Assembly: GCF_009792355.1 (NCBI RefSeq)
Contig: NZ_CP047045.1
Span: 3,126,501 to 3,190,500, forward strand
Source: Terricaulis silvestris
GTDB taxonomy: Bacteria > Pseudomonadota > Alphaproteobacteria > Caulobacterales > Aquidulcibacteraceae
Reading direction: 5' to 3'
DNA: 64,000 nt
A program made the position numbers and the translations under genes. Every line of letters starts with the position of its first letter. The first letter of the stretch is position 1. The notes beneath the pieces were generated by a model, which saw nothing but the letters and a program-made list of their open reading frames with translations, made no database searches and had not been told where the DNA came from. Shown here in pieces: positions 11,549 through 19,819 of this stretch.

Positions 11549-12025
11549 TCACGGGCTCGCGGCTTGAGGCGGCGGACGCGGCGGGCCGTCGTTGGTGTCG
11601 GTCACGAGCTGCAGCTTGGTGAAGCCCGACGAACTCACATTCGCCAACACCTGGGCCATGGTGTCCCACTGCGTGCGCGCGTCGCCGCGAATGTAGATGG
11701 CGCGGTCGTAGCCTTCGTGGGAAATGGCCCGCAGACGTGGCACCAATTCTTCCAACGTGACCCGCGTTTCCTGCAGGAAGATCGTGCCATCGTCTTGGAT
11801 CGTGATCGCGAGCGGTTCGGTCTCCGCGGCCGATTGCTTGGCTTCAGTGCGCGGCAGCTCGATCGGGATCGACACCGTCAGCAGCGGCGCCGTTACCATG
11901 AACACGATGAGCAGCACCAGCATCACGTCCACGAACGGGGTGACGTTGATCTCTGAAAGACGTGACCGCCGCGCCGACCTGCGTCCGCGCCCGTGCCGCG
12001 ACGAGGCGGTGATCCCGCCGGCCAT
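11549..12025 (-). CDS. tolR: Biopolymer transport protein TolR
   Basis: 158 residues of the ExbD/TolR family. The cytoplasmic N-terminus is Arg-rich, and the single membrane span carries the channel aspartate (SEINVTPFVDVMLVLLIVFM). A periplasmic domain ends 'TKLQLVTDTND'. With TolQ it forms the proton-driven motor that energises TolA. Its start overlaps the tolQ stop, indicating translational coupling. Confidence 0.95.
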   Translation of the reverse strand: MAGGITASSRHGRGRRSARRSRLSEINVTPFVDVMLVLLIVFMVTAPLLTVSIPIELPRTEAKQSAAETEPLAITIQDDGTIFLQETRVTLEELVPRLRAISHEGYDRAIYIRGDARTQWDTMAQVLANVSSSGFTKLQLVTDTNDGPPRPPPQAASP

Positions 12026-12711
12026 CAGGGTCGCTCGCTGAGGCGGCGCGAGAGTCGTGCCGCGACTTCATCGCTGAAGGTATCGAGCCGATCACCAAAG
12101 CGATCGAGGTCGCCGGTGAACTTGTTGTAGAAGATGACGGCCGGAATGGCGGCGACGAGGCCGAGCGCTGTCGCGAACAGCGCTTCCGCGATGCCGGGCG
12201 CCACAACGGCCAAATTTGTTTGCTGCTGCGAGGCGATGTCGGTGAAGGCGTTCATGATGCCCCACACGGTGCCAAACAGTCCGATGAACGGCGACGAAGC
12301 GCCCACCGTCGCCAGCACGCCGAGATTGCGCGATGCGCGCCCCATCTCGCGCGACACTTGCGCGGCCATCAGGCGATCGACGCGATCCAGCATCAGCTGC
12401 GCGTTTTCGCCGGCGACGCCAACGCGGCGCGCCTCGCGCCACTCGCGCGCGGCGGCGGCGTAAACGCGGCTCAGCGCATCGCGCGGCCGATCGCTGCGGT
12501 CCTCCATTTCGTCCAGAGAACGCCCCGACCAAAACTCGCGCTCAAACTTGCGCGCGTGCTGTTCGAGGTCTCCGAACTGGAGCCATTTGTCGACCGCGAC
12601 CGCCCATGACCAGATCGAGGCCACGGCCAAGATAAGCATCACGATTTTCACGATCGGGTCGGCGGTCAGGAAGAGTGACCAGACCGTGATCTGTTCTGCG
12701 CCGGATTCCAT
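12025..12711 (-). CDS. tolQ: Tol-Pal system motor protein TolQ
   Basis: 228 residues of the MotA/TolQ/ExbB family. The first membrane span is 'KIVMLILAVASIWSWAVAVD', and two later spans flank the conserved 'GVLATVGASSPFIGLFGTVW' and 'GIAEALFATALGLVAAIPAV' segments. The ATG at 12711 is chosen because GGGAG lies five bases upstream. An upstream in-frame start would run into the inverted repeat at 12755-12833. Confidence 0.95.
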   Translation of the reverse strand: MESGAEQITVWSLFLTADPIVKIVMLILAVASIWSWAVAVDKWLQFGDLEQHARKFEREFWSGRSLDEMEDRSDRPRDALSRVYAAAAREWREARRVGVAGENAQLMLDRVDRLMAAQVSREMGRASRNLGVLATVGASSPFIGLFGTVWGIMNAFTDIASQQQTNLAVVAPGIAEALFATALGLVAAIPAVIFYNKFTGDLDRFGDRLDTFSDEVAARLSRRLSERP

Positions 12712-12754
12712 GCTCGCTCCCGCTATCGCGGCCTTCTGATTCTCAGCCGCGCCC

Positions 12755-12833
12755 CTCAGCGTCCGGATTCGAAGTTCGCCCGGCGCTTGGATCACCCCTC
12801 CGAGGCGAACTTCGAATCCATAAGGACGCTGAG
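12755..12833. repeat. Nested inverted repeat 1 between ybgC and tolQ
   Basis: Outer arms CTCAGCGTCC / GGACGCTGAG and inner arms GGATTCGAAGTTCGCC / GGCGAACTTCGAATCC pair perfectly, separated by ATAA on the right side only. The loop contains TTGGATCACCCC. It resembles the neighbouring repeat at 12850-12925 in layout and in the GCGAA..TTC arm ends. It could form a long hairpin in the tolQ leader RNA or be a mobile palindromic element. Confidence 0.85.
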
Positions 12834-12849
12834 CAAACCTAAAGTGCTT

Positions 12850-12925
12850 TAGTGCGGCTTATGAACCTGAAATTCGCTCCCGAGACCTCCATCACGACCG
12901 GGCGAATTTCAGGTTCGCCGCACTA
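12850..12925. repeat. Nested inverted repeat 2 between ybgC and tolQ
   Basis: Outer arms TAGTGCGGC / GCCGCACTA and inner arms GAACCTGAAATTCGC / GCGAATTTCAGGTTC are perfect complements around a 24-base loop that includes CCATCACGACCGG. It starts 16 bases after repeat 1. The shared design with different arm sequences suggests two related elements rather than one duplicated unit. Confidence 0.85.
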
Positions 12926-12948
12926 GCGTGTAGAGCCGGATGAGTTTG

Positions 12949-13407
12949 TCAAAAGCTGGACGTGGAGCCGCCTAAGAATGGTTTAAGCCGCTCCAAAAGC
13001 ATGGCTGGCGGCTTTCTGGGCCGGCCCGTGAGCGAGATGCAACAAACCGTCACCTTGGCCTTCACCAAGATTTCGCCTCCCCGCTCAAGCTGTTGGCCAA
13101 TGAAGATGCGCGGACCTTTGGTTGTTTCGAAGGTGGTTTTGACCAAAAGCGCATCGTCGATCCGCGCCGCCTTGAGGAACTCGAGATGCATCTCGTTGAC
13201 CGCAAACCCCAGCGGTTCGGCGCCCGCCAGCAACTCACTGTGGTGGACGCCGGCGACACGAAGAAAATCGCTCCGCCCGCGCTCGAAGAAGCGCAGATAA
13301 TTGGCGTGATAGACGACGCCGGTGAAGTCGGTGTCTTCGTAATAGACGCGCGCCGGCAGCACATGCACGCGTCCATCGAACCGCCCCGCGCTTGGCGCAT
13401 CGCTCAT
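12949..13407 (-). CDS. ybgC: Tol-Pal system-associated acyl-CoA thioesterase
   Basis: 152-residue hotdog-fold thioesterase that hydrolyses short acyl-CoA/acyl-ACP and is usually the first gene of the tol-pal cluster. The signature 'YYEDTDFTGVVYHANYLRFF' contains the catalytic Asp region. The ATG at 13407 follows GGAGG by eight bases; an upstream start would give a long unrelated leader. It lies 2 bp after the oxidoreductase at 13410, so the two are probably co-transcribed. Confidence 0.93.
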   Translation of the reverse strand: MSDAPSAGRFDGRVHVLPARVYYEDTDFTGVVYHANYLRFFERGRSDFLRVAGVHHSELLAGAEPLGFAVNEMHLEFLKAARIDDALLVKTTFETTKGPRIFIGQQLERGGEILVKAKVTVCCISLTGRPRKPPAMLLERLKPFLGGSTSSF

Positions 13408-13409
13408 GC

Positions 13410-14741
13410 TCAAGCCTCCGGCGCCAGCATCATCGCAATCGCCGCGGCGCGCACGCGAATTTCCGGCACCGCTGTAGATTCCCAAAACGCGCCCTGCGTG
13501 ATCGGTCCAATCGCGAACAGATTGTCCTGAATAGCGCCCTCCGCAGAGAGCACGCGACCATCGGGATCGACGTCGAAGCCCAGCCCGTTCGGATGCGCCC
13601 GCGCCACGCCTTCATCGAGCAGCTGGCGCACGAACGGATCGACAGAGAGCCAGGGGTCGAGCGCTGCGCCTGTGCAATTGACGATGCCGACGACATCGAA
13701 CTTGTGCCGCACAAAGCTGCCGCGTTGGCGGTGCTGCAGGTGGAACACGCGCCCCTCCTGTTCCACTGAACTGATCTCGCCCGCCAGCACTTTAAGTCGT
13801 CCCGCCGCCTGCAATTCCGCAACCCGCGACGCGGCTTCCGGCGCCGCGCGATGGCGGTGCACGTCCCACCACACCCGCAAATGCCGCAAAAACCGCAGCT
13901 GCGCGTCCAGCGGCAAACGCTGCCAAAGCTCGGGCGAGCGCGCGCGTAGCCGATCGATTGAAAACTGCCACGGCTCACCGCGCTTTACGCGTTCGCGCTG
14001 ATCGCGGCGAAATTCATGCAATGCTTCGCTGAGCGGGATCGGCAGATCCAAGGCCGCAGGCGTCGCTGGCGCAGGGCTGCTCAAGTGCCCGCGCGGCGCG
14101 AGCCCACGCCGCGACAGTGCGAAGATTAGACCCTTGCGCCGGCGCCTGCCCAACGACACCGCGACGTCCACCATGGTGAGACCAGCGCCAAGCAACAGCA
14201 CATCGCCAGGCGGTAACCGCGCCAACGCCACGCTGTCCCACGGATCGATCAGCGGCACGCCGTTTTGTTCGAAGATGGTCGGCGCCGTCGGCGGTGGATT
14301 GCCCGTCGCTATCACGACGGCCTCTGCTTCGATGCTCTTGCCGGACCCCAGCGCCAGCACCCAGCGCTCACCGTTCCGGCGACATGCAATCACGCTGTCG
14401 CGTACGCGCGTCAGCCTGGGTCCGAACCATCCGCTCGAAGCACGGCGCAGCACCTGCTCGATGTATTTGCCGAACCGCGTACGCGGCATAAAGCGCGTCG
14501 GGTCGCCGCCGATCCAGCGCGCGAAGTGTTCGGGCTTGTCTGCGAAGGCGCCGAGGTTGGAGGCGCGCACATTAAGCAGATGGCCGGGATCGCTGCCGCC
14601 GTAGGCAAGCCCCGGACCAAAGCGTTGGCGCCGCTCGATCAGCACCACGTCGGGCGCCGCTTGGCCGCGCTTCAGCAGATTGGCGGCCAGGGCCGCACCA
14701 CTGAATCCCGCGCCGACAATGGCTATACGCCGGCGCTTCAT
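13410..14741 (-). CDS. FAD/NAD(P)-binding oxidoreductase
   Basis: 443 residues from the ATG at 14741. It opens with a Rossmann dinucleotide motif, 'IAIVGAGFSGAALAANLL' (GxGxxG), followed by 'LLNVRASNLGAFADKPEHFA', typical of the FAD-NAD(P)-binding family that includes HpyO-like proteins. A second nucleotide site is suggested by 'GDVLLLGAGLTMVDVAVSLG'. The substrate is unknown. It sits directly upstream of ybgC and so may be read into the tol cluster. Confidence 0.8.
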   Translation of the reverse strand: MKRRRIAIVGAGFSGAALAANLLKRGQAAPDVVLIERRQRFGPGLAYGGSDPGHLLNVRASNLGAFADKPEHFARWIGGDPTRFMPRTRFGKYIEQVLRRASSGWFGPRLTRVRDSVIACRRNGERWVLALGSGKSIEAEAVVIATGNPPPTAPTIFEQNGVPLIDPWDSVALARLPPGDVLLLGAGLTMVDVAVSLGRRRRKGLIFALSRRGLAPRGHLSSPAPATPAALDLPIPLSEALHEFRRDQRERVKRGEPWQFSIDRLRARSPELWQRLPLDAQLRFLRHLRVWWDVHRHRAAPEAASRVAELQAAGRLKVLAGEISSVEQEGRVFHLQHRQRGSFVRHKFDVVGIVNCTGAALDPWLSVDPFVRQLLDEGVARAHPNGLGFDVDPDGRVLSAEGAIQDNLFAIGPITQGAFWESTAVPEIRVRAAAIAMMLAPEA

Positions 14742-14862
14742 TCGTTGTCGCTGGTCCCGACCGGGCGCATCGCGCTCCTCCTGCTGCCGCCATTCTGCCC
14801 CACGCAACGTCCACTTCCCCATCCAATCCCGCATGGCTTGCGGGCCGTCCCGGGACCACACC

Positions 14863-14892
14863 TTGACAGGCAACCATTTGGTTGCATATTAT
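14863..14892 (+). promoter_or_regulatory. Promoter with ArsR-type operator
   Basis: A consensus -35 TTGACA (14863-14868) is followed 18 bases later by TATTAT (14887-14892). The spacer carries the dyad GCAACCATTTGGTTGC (14870-14885), 7-bp arms around TT, a form expected of an ArsR operator. The predicted transcript start falls at or next to the GTG at 14900, so the regulator mRNA is probably leaderless and the operon autorepressed. Confidence 0.7.
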
Positions 14893-14899
14893 CCCCTCA

Positions 14900-15241
14900 G
14901 TGGCTCACGCAGAGGACGAGGCAGACACAAACGTTTTCCGGGCCCTGGCCGATCCCACCCGGCGCGCCCTCTTGGACGCATTGTTCGCCGCCAACGGGCA
15001 GACGCTCAGCGATCTCACCGTCGGCATGTCGATGACGCGCCAAGCGGTGACCAAGCACTTGGCCATCCTGGAAGGCGCAAATCTCGTGGCGACCATCCGT
15101 AGAGGCCGCGAGAAACTGCACTACCTCAACCCCGTGCCCATCCATGAGATCGGCGATCGCTGGATCTCCAAATTCGACCGCGCGCGCCTCACCGCGCTCA
15201 GCGATCTGAAAAAGGCGTTGGAGAACGAGGATGACGAGTGA
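14900..15241 (+). CDS. ArsR family transcriptional regulator
   Basis: 113 residues with a winged helix: 'VFRALADPTRRALLDALF', then recognition region 'SMTRQAVTKHLAILEGANLV' and wing 'RRGREKLHYL'. It lacks an obvious metal-binding Cys cluster. This ArsR subtype is regularly paired with SRPBCC (AHSA1) genes, as here, where three follow in overlapping frames. The upstream TTG at 14882 lies inside the promoter, so the GTG at 14900 is chosen. Confidence 0.88.
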   Translation: MAHAEDEADTNVFRALADPTRRALLDALFAANGQTLSDLTVGMSMTRQAVTKHLAILEGANLVATIRRGREKLHYLNPVPIHEIGDRWISKFDRARLTALSDLKKALENEDDE

Positions 15242-15704
15242 CGACTACGAGATTCCGCCTGACGTCGTGTACGTCACTTACATCAAGACGACGCCACAGC
15301 GGGTGTGGGATGCGCTGACGCGCGGCGAGGAAACGCAACGCTACTTCTTCGGCTTCCGCATCGAGAGCGAATGGCGCGTCGGCGCGCGATGGGCGTTCTA
15401 CGGCGATGAAGGCGTGCATGATGAAGGCGAAGTGCTGGAGTGCGACCCGCCGCGGCGGCTGAAGATCAGCTGGCGCGTTGTCGCGTTCGAAGATGCACGC
15501 GACCTGCCGCCCGCCTTCATTACCTACGACATCGAGACCGCTGGCGAAGCGGTGAAGCTTACCATGACACAGCATCAACCCGGGGCAATTCCACGCAAGT
15601 ACATCGAGGGCGGCAAGCAAGGCTGGGCGATGATCCTCTCTTCGCTAAAGACCCTGCTTGAGACGGGGCAAGCGCTCAATATCAGCATGGAGCCTCCACA
15701 ATGA
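15231..15704 (+). CDS. SRPBCC (AHSA1-like) family protein 1
   Basis: 157 residues with the AHSA1/SRPBCC pattern 'VVYVTYIKTTPQRVWDALTR', 'YFFGFRIESEWRVGARWAFY' and 'EGEVLECDPPRRLKISWRV'. It belongs to the group related to the Hsp90 activator Aha1 C-domain; the ligand is unknown. It overlaps the arsR-like gene by 11 bp and the next SRPBCC gene by 4 bp, so it is one operon. It is a close paralogue of the protein at 16165. Confidence 0.87.
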   Translation: MTSDDYEIPPDVVYVTYIKTTPQRVWDALTRGEETQRYFFGFRIESEWRVGARWAFYGDEGVHDEGEVLECDPPRRLKISWRVVAFEDARDLPPAFITYDIETAGEAVKLTMTQHQPGAIPRKYIEGGKQGWAMILSSLKTLLETGQALNISMEPPQ

Positions 15705-16168
15705 CTGCACCGATCGTCAAAGCTGAAATGCTGATCCGCAAGCCGCCGGCCGAGGTGTTCAACGCCTTCGCCGATCCGGCCGTCACCACCAAATTCTGGT
15801 TCACGAAATCGAGCGGCAAGCTCGAAGCCGGCAAGCGCGTGCGCTGGGAATGGGAAATGTACGGCGTCGGCGACGATGCCGACGTGAAAGAGATCGAGCC
15901 CAACAAGCGCATCGTGTTCGAGTGGTCGTTTCCGAAATCGAACATGGTCGAGATGATGTTCGCGCCGCACGCCAAGGGCACGCTCGTGACCATCACAAAT
16001 TCCGGCCTACGCGGCGCAGATGTCATCGCGGAAGCGCTCGATCTCACCCAGGGCTGGAATCTCGTTCTCGCCGCGGCGAAAGCTTGGCTTGAACTCCGCG
16101 CCGATCTCGACATCGTCGCCGATTCCGGCGCCGACCATATTGTCCCAAGCTGGGAAGGACGCAGATGA
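15701..16168 (+). CDS. SRPBCC family protein 2
   Basis: 155 residues, more distant from the two flanking paralogues: 'EMLIRKPPAEVFNAFADPAV', 'FWFTKSSGKLEAGKRVRWEW' and a C-terminal 'LDLTQGWNLVLAAAKAWLEL' helix. The fold is a hydrophobic-pocket SRPBCC domain. ATGA overlaps on both sides show translational coupling within the ArsR-controlled operon. Confidence 0.86.
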   Translation: MTAPIVKAEMLIRKPPAEVFNAFADPAVTTKFWFTKSSGKLEAGKRVRWEWEMYGVGDDADVKEIEPNKRIVFEWSFPKSNMVEMMFAPHAKGTLVTITNSGLRGADVIAEALDLTQGWNLVLAAAKAWLELRADLDIVADSGADHIVPSWEGRR

Positions 16169-16626
16169 CCAAGCCCGAATTCGTCTACGTCATCTACATC
16201 GAGGCGCCGCAACAGCGCGTCTGGGACGCGCTCACCACGGGCGAGGACACCGTCCACTTCTGGTCGCGCTATGTGCAATCGGATTGGCAGCCCGGCGCCC
16301 GCGTCGAATTCCTGCGCGCAGACAAATCCAAACTCAGCCACGATGGCGAAGTGCTGGAAATCGACCCGCCCAACCGCCTGGTCATGACGTTCGACGTCAG
16401 CGCAGAAGGCATGCGCGAACCGCCCTCTCGCGTGACCTACGAGCTTAGCCACCAGCACGGCGCCACCAAGCTCACTGTCACACACGACCAATTCCCGCCC
16501 GACAGCCAAGTGCTGCCAGCGATTTCCGGCGGCTGGCCGCAAATCCTCTCCAGCATGAAGTCCTACCTCGAACGCGGCGCGGCCATGGGCATTACCGACG
16601 CGATGCGCAAAGCGCGCGGCGAATGA
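16165..16626 (+). CDS. SRPBCC (AHSA1-like) family protein 3
   Basis: 153 residues: 'FVYVIYIEAPQQRVWDALTT', 'HFWSRYVQSDWQPGARVEFL', 'DGEVLEIDPPNRLVMTFDV'. It is similar along its length to the first SRPBCC protein of this operon, which suggests duplication. ATGA overlap with both neighbours. Role unknown; ArsR/SRPBCC pairs are often linked to stress or small-molecule handling. Confidence 0.86.
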   Translation: MTKPEFVYVIYIEAPQQRVWDALTTGEDTVHFWSRYVQSDWQPGARVEFLRADKSKLSHDGEVLEIDPPNRLVMTFDVSAEGMREPPSRVTYELSHQHGATKLTVTHDQFPPDSQVLPAISGGWPQILSSMKSYLERGAAMGITDAMRKARGE

Positions 16627-17513
16627 CGAATGCGGGATTGCGGCGGGCGGACCTTGCCAACGCCGTAATCCCGGTGTTCCTTGCGGCGATGAAAATGCGC
16701 TTGCTGGCAGCTGCCCTGATCACCGCGCTCGCCGCTCCAGCGGCCGCGCACACCTCTTACCTCAAGCCGAACCAGTTTTGGTCAAACGGCATCGTGCGGT
16801 TCGAAGGCGCCTACGCCACCACCTTCTTCACGCCCGAGATCGGCCTCTCCGCGAACTTCGCCGTGGTACAGCCCAACGGCGCGGACGGCTTCTACGACCA
16901 GGTCGAAGTCACCGGCCAAGCCGCGATGCTCCGCAGCACGCTGCACGACTACGGCACCTACCGTTTCACGACGGGCGAGCAGGTCGGCGCGGTCTCGAAC
17001 CTCGTCGGCATCGACGGCGGCTGGCGCCCGGCCGTGCCCGGCGAGCTGCTGCCGCCGGAAACACCAACGACGACGCTGCAATCGGTGACGCTCGCTGAAA
17101 CCTACGTCACCCGCGGCGGCCCAACGCGCGGCGCTGTCGACCGCAACATCGGCCGCCTTTCCATTCGCCCGGTAACGCACCCGAACCAGATTCTCGTGAA
17201 CCAGCCGTTCCAAGTGCAGATCCTGTTCGACGGCCAACCGCTCGCGAACACCGCGCTGGTCGTCTACGCCTCTGGTGAACCGGAAACCGATCTCGATCGC
17301 TTCTCGCCCACCGACGCCAGCGGCACCGCCACCGTCACCTTGGATCAGTCCGGCCAATACATGCTGGCCGCCCGTCACCGCGCCACCGCGCCCGCCGGCG
17401 CCGCCGCCGCGATCCAGAGCTACACCACGACGCTCACGTTCGATGTCATGACGACCATGCCGGCGATCGAAGAACCGCCGGTGCAAGAACGTCCACGTCG
17501 CCGCCGGTTCTGA
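16623..17513 (+). CDS. DUF4198-like secreted protein
   Basis: 296 residues if it starts at the ATGA-coupled codon; an inner ATG at 16689 gives a tighter signal peptide (MKMRLLAAALITALAAPAAA) and 274 residues. The mature part begins 'HTSYLKPNQFW', typical of DUF4198, a periplasmic family often near metal uptake genes. Ig-like strands follow (VNQPFQVQILFDGQPLANTA), and the tail is Arg-rich. It is the last gene of the ArsR/SRPBCC operon and is closed by the hairpin at 17531. Confidence 0.75.
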   Translation: MTNAGLRRADLANAVIPVFLAAMKMRLLAAALITALAAPAAAHTSYLKPNQFWSNGIVRFEGAYATTFFTPEIGLSANFAVVQPNGADGFYDQVEVTGQAAMLRSTLHDYGTYRFTTGEQVGAVSNLVGIDGGWRPAVPGELLPPETPTTTLQSVTLAETYVTRGGPTRGAVDRNIGRLSIRPVTHPNQILVNQPFQVQILFDGQPLANTALVVYASGEPETDLDRFSPTDASGTATVTLDQSGQYMLAARHRATAPAGAAAAIQSYTTTLTFDVMTTMPAIEEPPVQERPRRRRF

Positions 17514-17530
17514 GCGCCGAACTCCAGCAC

Positions 17531-17559
17531 CAACGGCCCCTCAGCGAGAGGGGCCGTTG
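17531..17559 (+). terminator. Strong terminator hairpin
   Basis: A perfect 12-bp stem CAACGGCCCCTC / GAGGGGCCGTTG with loop agcga, followed by TCGTT. It lies 18 bp after the DUF4198-like gene and ends the SRPBCC operon. Confidence 0.8.
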
Positions 17560-17617
17560 TCGTTAGGGCTGGTCCTGACGCGCTGAGTGCATACATGCTG
17601 CGCGAGGAGGTCGCATC

Positions 17618-18280
17618 ATGAGCACAGCACTTGTCACCGGCGCCAACCGCGGCATCGGCCTTGAACTCACCAAGCACCTGAAGGCGCGCGGCGACGATGT
17701 CGTTGCCGTATGCCGCACGAGCGCGCCCGATCTCGACAAACTCGGCGTGCGCATCGAAGCCGGCGTTGACGTTAGCGACGCTGCGTCCGTGGCCGAACTC
17801 GCGCAACGCCTCAATGGCGCCGAGATCGATCTGCTCATCAACAACGCCGGCATCCTGCGCGGCGAAAGCCTCGACCGCATGAACTTCGACAGCATCGAAC
17901 AGCAATTCGAAGTGAACGCACTCGGCCCGCTGCGCGTCACCGCCGCGCTGCTGCCGCTGCTGCGCAAAGGCGCGAAAGTCGCCATCATCACCAGCCGCAT
18001 GGGCTCGATGGCCGACAACGGCTCCGGCGGTTATTACGGCTACCGCATGTCGAAAGCGGCGGTGAATGCCGCTGGTGTCTCGCTCGCGCACGATCTCGCA
18101 AGCCAGAACATCGCGGTCGCGCTGATCCATCCCGGCATGGTCGCAACCGAGATGACCGGCCGCAACGGCATCCCGCCCGCTGACGCCGCACGCGACGTGC
18201 TCACGCGCATCGACGCCCTAAGCGCGGCGACAAGCGGCAAGTTCGTGCATGCGGGAACGGGCGAAGAGTTGCCTTGGTAG
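17618..18280 (+). CDS. SDR family oxidoreductase
   Basis: 220-residue short-chain dehydrogenase/reductase. The cofactor motif TGANRGIG is near the N-terminus, 'LLINNAGIL' (NNAG) follows, and the catalytic pair is in 'YGYRMSKAAVN' (YxxxK). The set resembles CsgA-like carbonyl reductases. GAGGAGG lies nine bases before the ATG. The substrate is unknown. It appears monocistronic, preceded by a terminator. Confidence 0.88.
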   Translation: MSTALVTGANRGIGLELTKHLKARGDDVVAVCRTSAPDLDKLGVRIEAGVDVSDAASVAELAQRLNGAEIDLLINNAGILRGESLDRMNFDSIEQQFEVNALGPLRVTAALLPLLRKGAKVAIITSRMGSMADNGSGGYYGYRMSKAAVNAAGVSLAHDLASQNIAVALIHPGMVATEMTGRNGIPPADAARDVLTRIDALSAATSGKFVHAGTGEELPW

Positions 18281-18371
18281 GGCCAGCGCCTGTAGCCGAT
18301 CTGCGTTGATCGCTCGCTGTGTGACGTGCGCTGCGCCAAAGTCCGGACCTGAAAACTCAGGAGGCGATGTG

Positions 18372-19094
18372 ATGGATCAAGGTATGCAGCCCTTAAGCGG
18401 CGTGAAGTTCGCGGTGGCCCTGCTCGCCCTCCTCGCGCTCGCCGCGTGCGGTCAGAACACGCTGCTCACCGTACACGCCAGCGCCACCACACGCACGGCG
18501 CCCGATCTCGCCATTGTCACTTTGGGCGTGTCAGCGCGCGGCGACACCGCACGCGCCGCGCAGCAGGCGCAGAATACGCGCATGGAAACCGTACTCGCGG
18601 CAGCGCGGGCGGCGGGCGTCGAGGAACAGGACGTGCAGACCGTCGGCTTCTCGCTCGAGCCGCAATACGCCTACCCCCGCAACGCGGCGCCGCGCATCAC
18701 CGGCTATGTCAGCCGCAACATCGTCTCGCTCCGGCTGCGCAATCTGAACGCGGTTAGCGGCCTGATCGACGCCACTGTCGCCGAAGGCGCAAACGAGCTG
18801 CAAGGCATCCAGTTCACATTCCAGAACGAAGAAGCGTCGCGCAATGCCGCGCGGGCCGAAGCGCTGCAAACCGCGCGCGCTCGCGCCGACACCTACGCCG
18901 AAGTCGCCAACATGCGCGTCGTTCGCATGCTCGCCATCACCGAACCGGGCGGCGTGGCGCCGCCCCTCGACGCCTTCAGGCGCGGACTGCTTTCGGCGCC
19001 CGTCGCCGTCGAGCAAAGCGCGGACGGCGCGCAAATCCGCCCAGGCGAACTCGAAGCGCAGAGCGCGGTCAGCGTGGTGTTCGAACTGCGCTGA
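18372..19094 (+). CDS. SIMPL domain (DUF541) lipoprotein
   Basis: 240 residues. A lipobox LAAC follows a hydrophobic stretch (VALLALLALAACG), so the protein is probably lipid-anchored in the periplasm. The SIMPL/DUF541 domain is recognised by 'VHASATTRTAPDLAIVTLGV', 'RMETVLAAARAAGVEEQDVQ' and 'TVGFSLEPQYAYP'. AGGAGG precedes the ATG at 18372. Function of the family in bacteria is unclear, with links to oxidative stress. Confidence 0.85.
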   Translation: MDQGMQPLSGVKFAVALLALLALAACGQNTLLTVHASATTRTAPDLAIVTLGVSARGDTARAAQQAQNTRMETVLAAARAAGVEEQDVQTVGFSLEPQYAYPRNAAPRITGYVSRNIVSLRLRNLNAVSGLIDATVAEGANELQGIQFTFQNEEASRNAARAEALQTARARADTYAEVANMRVVRMLAITEPGGVAPPLDAFRRGLLSAPVAVEQSADGAQIRPGELEAQSAVSVVFELR

Positions 19095-19192
19095 AACGAT
19101 CTGGCCGGTCGAAAAAGCGCTGGGTGAACACAGCGTCACGCCGGAACCTTTAGCGCGACAAGGCCGTTGCATCTCCAACTTGGGAGTTTGCG

Positions 19193-19327
19193 ATGCTTGA
19201 GCTTGCCGCAATGCTGGTCGTGTCAGCCGTGGCGCTGACGTTCCTCATCGATGCCACCAGTGGCACGATGAAAATCGTCCGCTCCGCCCGCCGCCGCGAC
19301 AAGATCCGCGTCGCCGACCACCACTAA
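19193..19327 (+). CDS. 44-residue membrane microprotein
   Basis: ORF with a good GGGAG ribosome-binding site eight bases before ATG. It codes for MLELAAMLVVSAVALTFLID followed by a basic tail (KIVRSARRRDKIRVADHH). One membrane helix with positive residues after it. No family is recognised. The ribosome-binding site and codon use argue for a real gene. Confidence 0.6.
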   Translation: MLELAAMLVVSAVALTFLIDATSGTMKIVRSARRRDKIRVADHH

Positions 19328-19359
19328 CGCCGCCGGCATTGCTGGCTTATGCTGGGCGC

Positions 19360-19743
19360 ATGCCGCAGACGCCGCATCAACGCGCCGAAGCCGAACTCAT
19401 CGCCTTTGGTCTGACGTTTCCAGACACGTCGTCAGGCCCTGCGTGGCAAACCACGCGCGCGCTCTATGTGCGCAAGAAAATGTTCTGCGTGTTCGGCGAA
19501 AAGGCCCAAAAGCTCGACGCGCTCACGATACTGATGAAGCTACCGATCTCCGCCGAGATGGCCGAAGAGCTCCCCTTCGTCCGCCCCGCGCGCGGCTGGT
19601 ACAAACAGCACCAATGGGTGACCGCGTACTTTGGCCCCGACGATGACGTGCTGTCGGAAATGACAACGCTAAAGGGCTGGCTGAAGCAGAGCTATGTAGC
19701 GGTTGCGCCGAAAACGCTGGGGCGGCAAATCATGCTCGCGTGA
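19360..19743 (+). CDS. MmcQ/YjbR family protein
   Basis: 127 residues with the YjbR-like (double wing) pattern: 'AELIAFGLTFPDTSSGPAWQ', 'YVRKKMFCVFGEKAQK', 'PRARGWYKQHQWV'-like region and a final 'LKGWLKQSYVAVAPKTLGRQ' helix. The family is annotated as DNA-binding or of unknown function. A degraded copy of its last 17 codons is present at 22733-22804. Confidence 0.82.
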   Translation: MPQTPHQRAEAELIAFGLTFPDTSSGPAWQTTRALYVRKKMFCVFGEKAQKLDALTILMKLPISAEMAEELPFVRPARGWYKQHQWVTAYFGPDDDVLSEMTTLKGWLKQSYVAVAPKTLGRQIMLA

Positions 19744-19765
19744 AACATAGTTCATGTAACATATA

Positions 19766-19794
19766 TTGACTGTTGTCACTTGGTCGCCGATATC
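19766..19794 (+). promoter_or_regulatory. Candidate aldo/keto reductase promoter
   Basis: TTGACT (19766-19771) and GATATC (19789-19794) are separated by 17 bases in an AT-rich gap, with AT-rich DNA (CATGTAACATATAT) just upstream that could hold a regulator site. It is placed 26 bases before the start codon of the reductase. Predicted from hexamers only. Confidence 0.5.
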
Positions 19795-19819
19795 GCTCCC
19801 TACAGCAAGGAGCCTTCAC

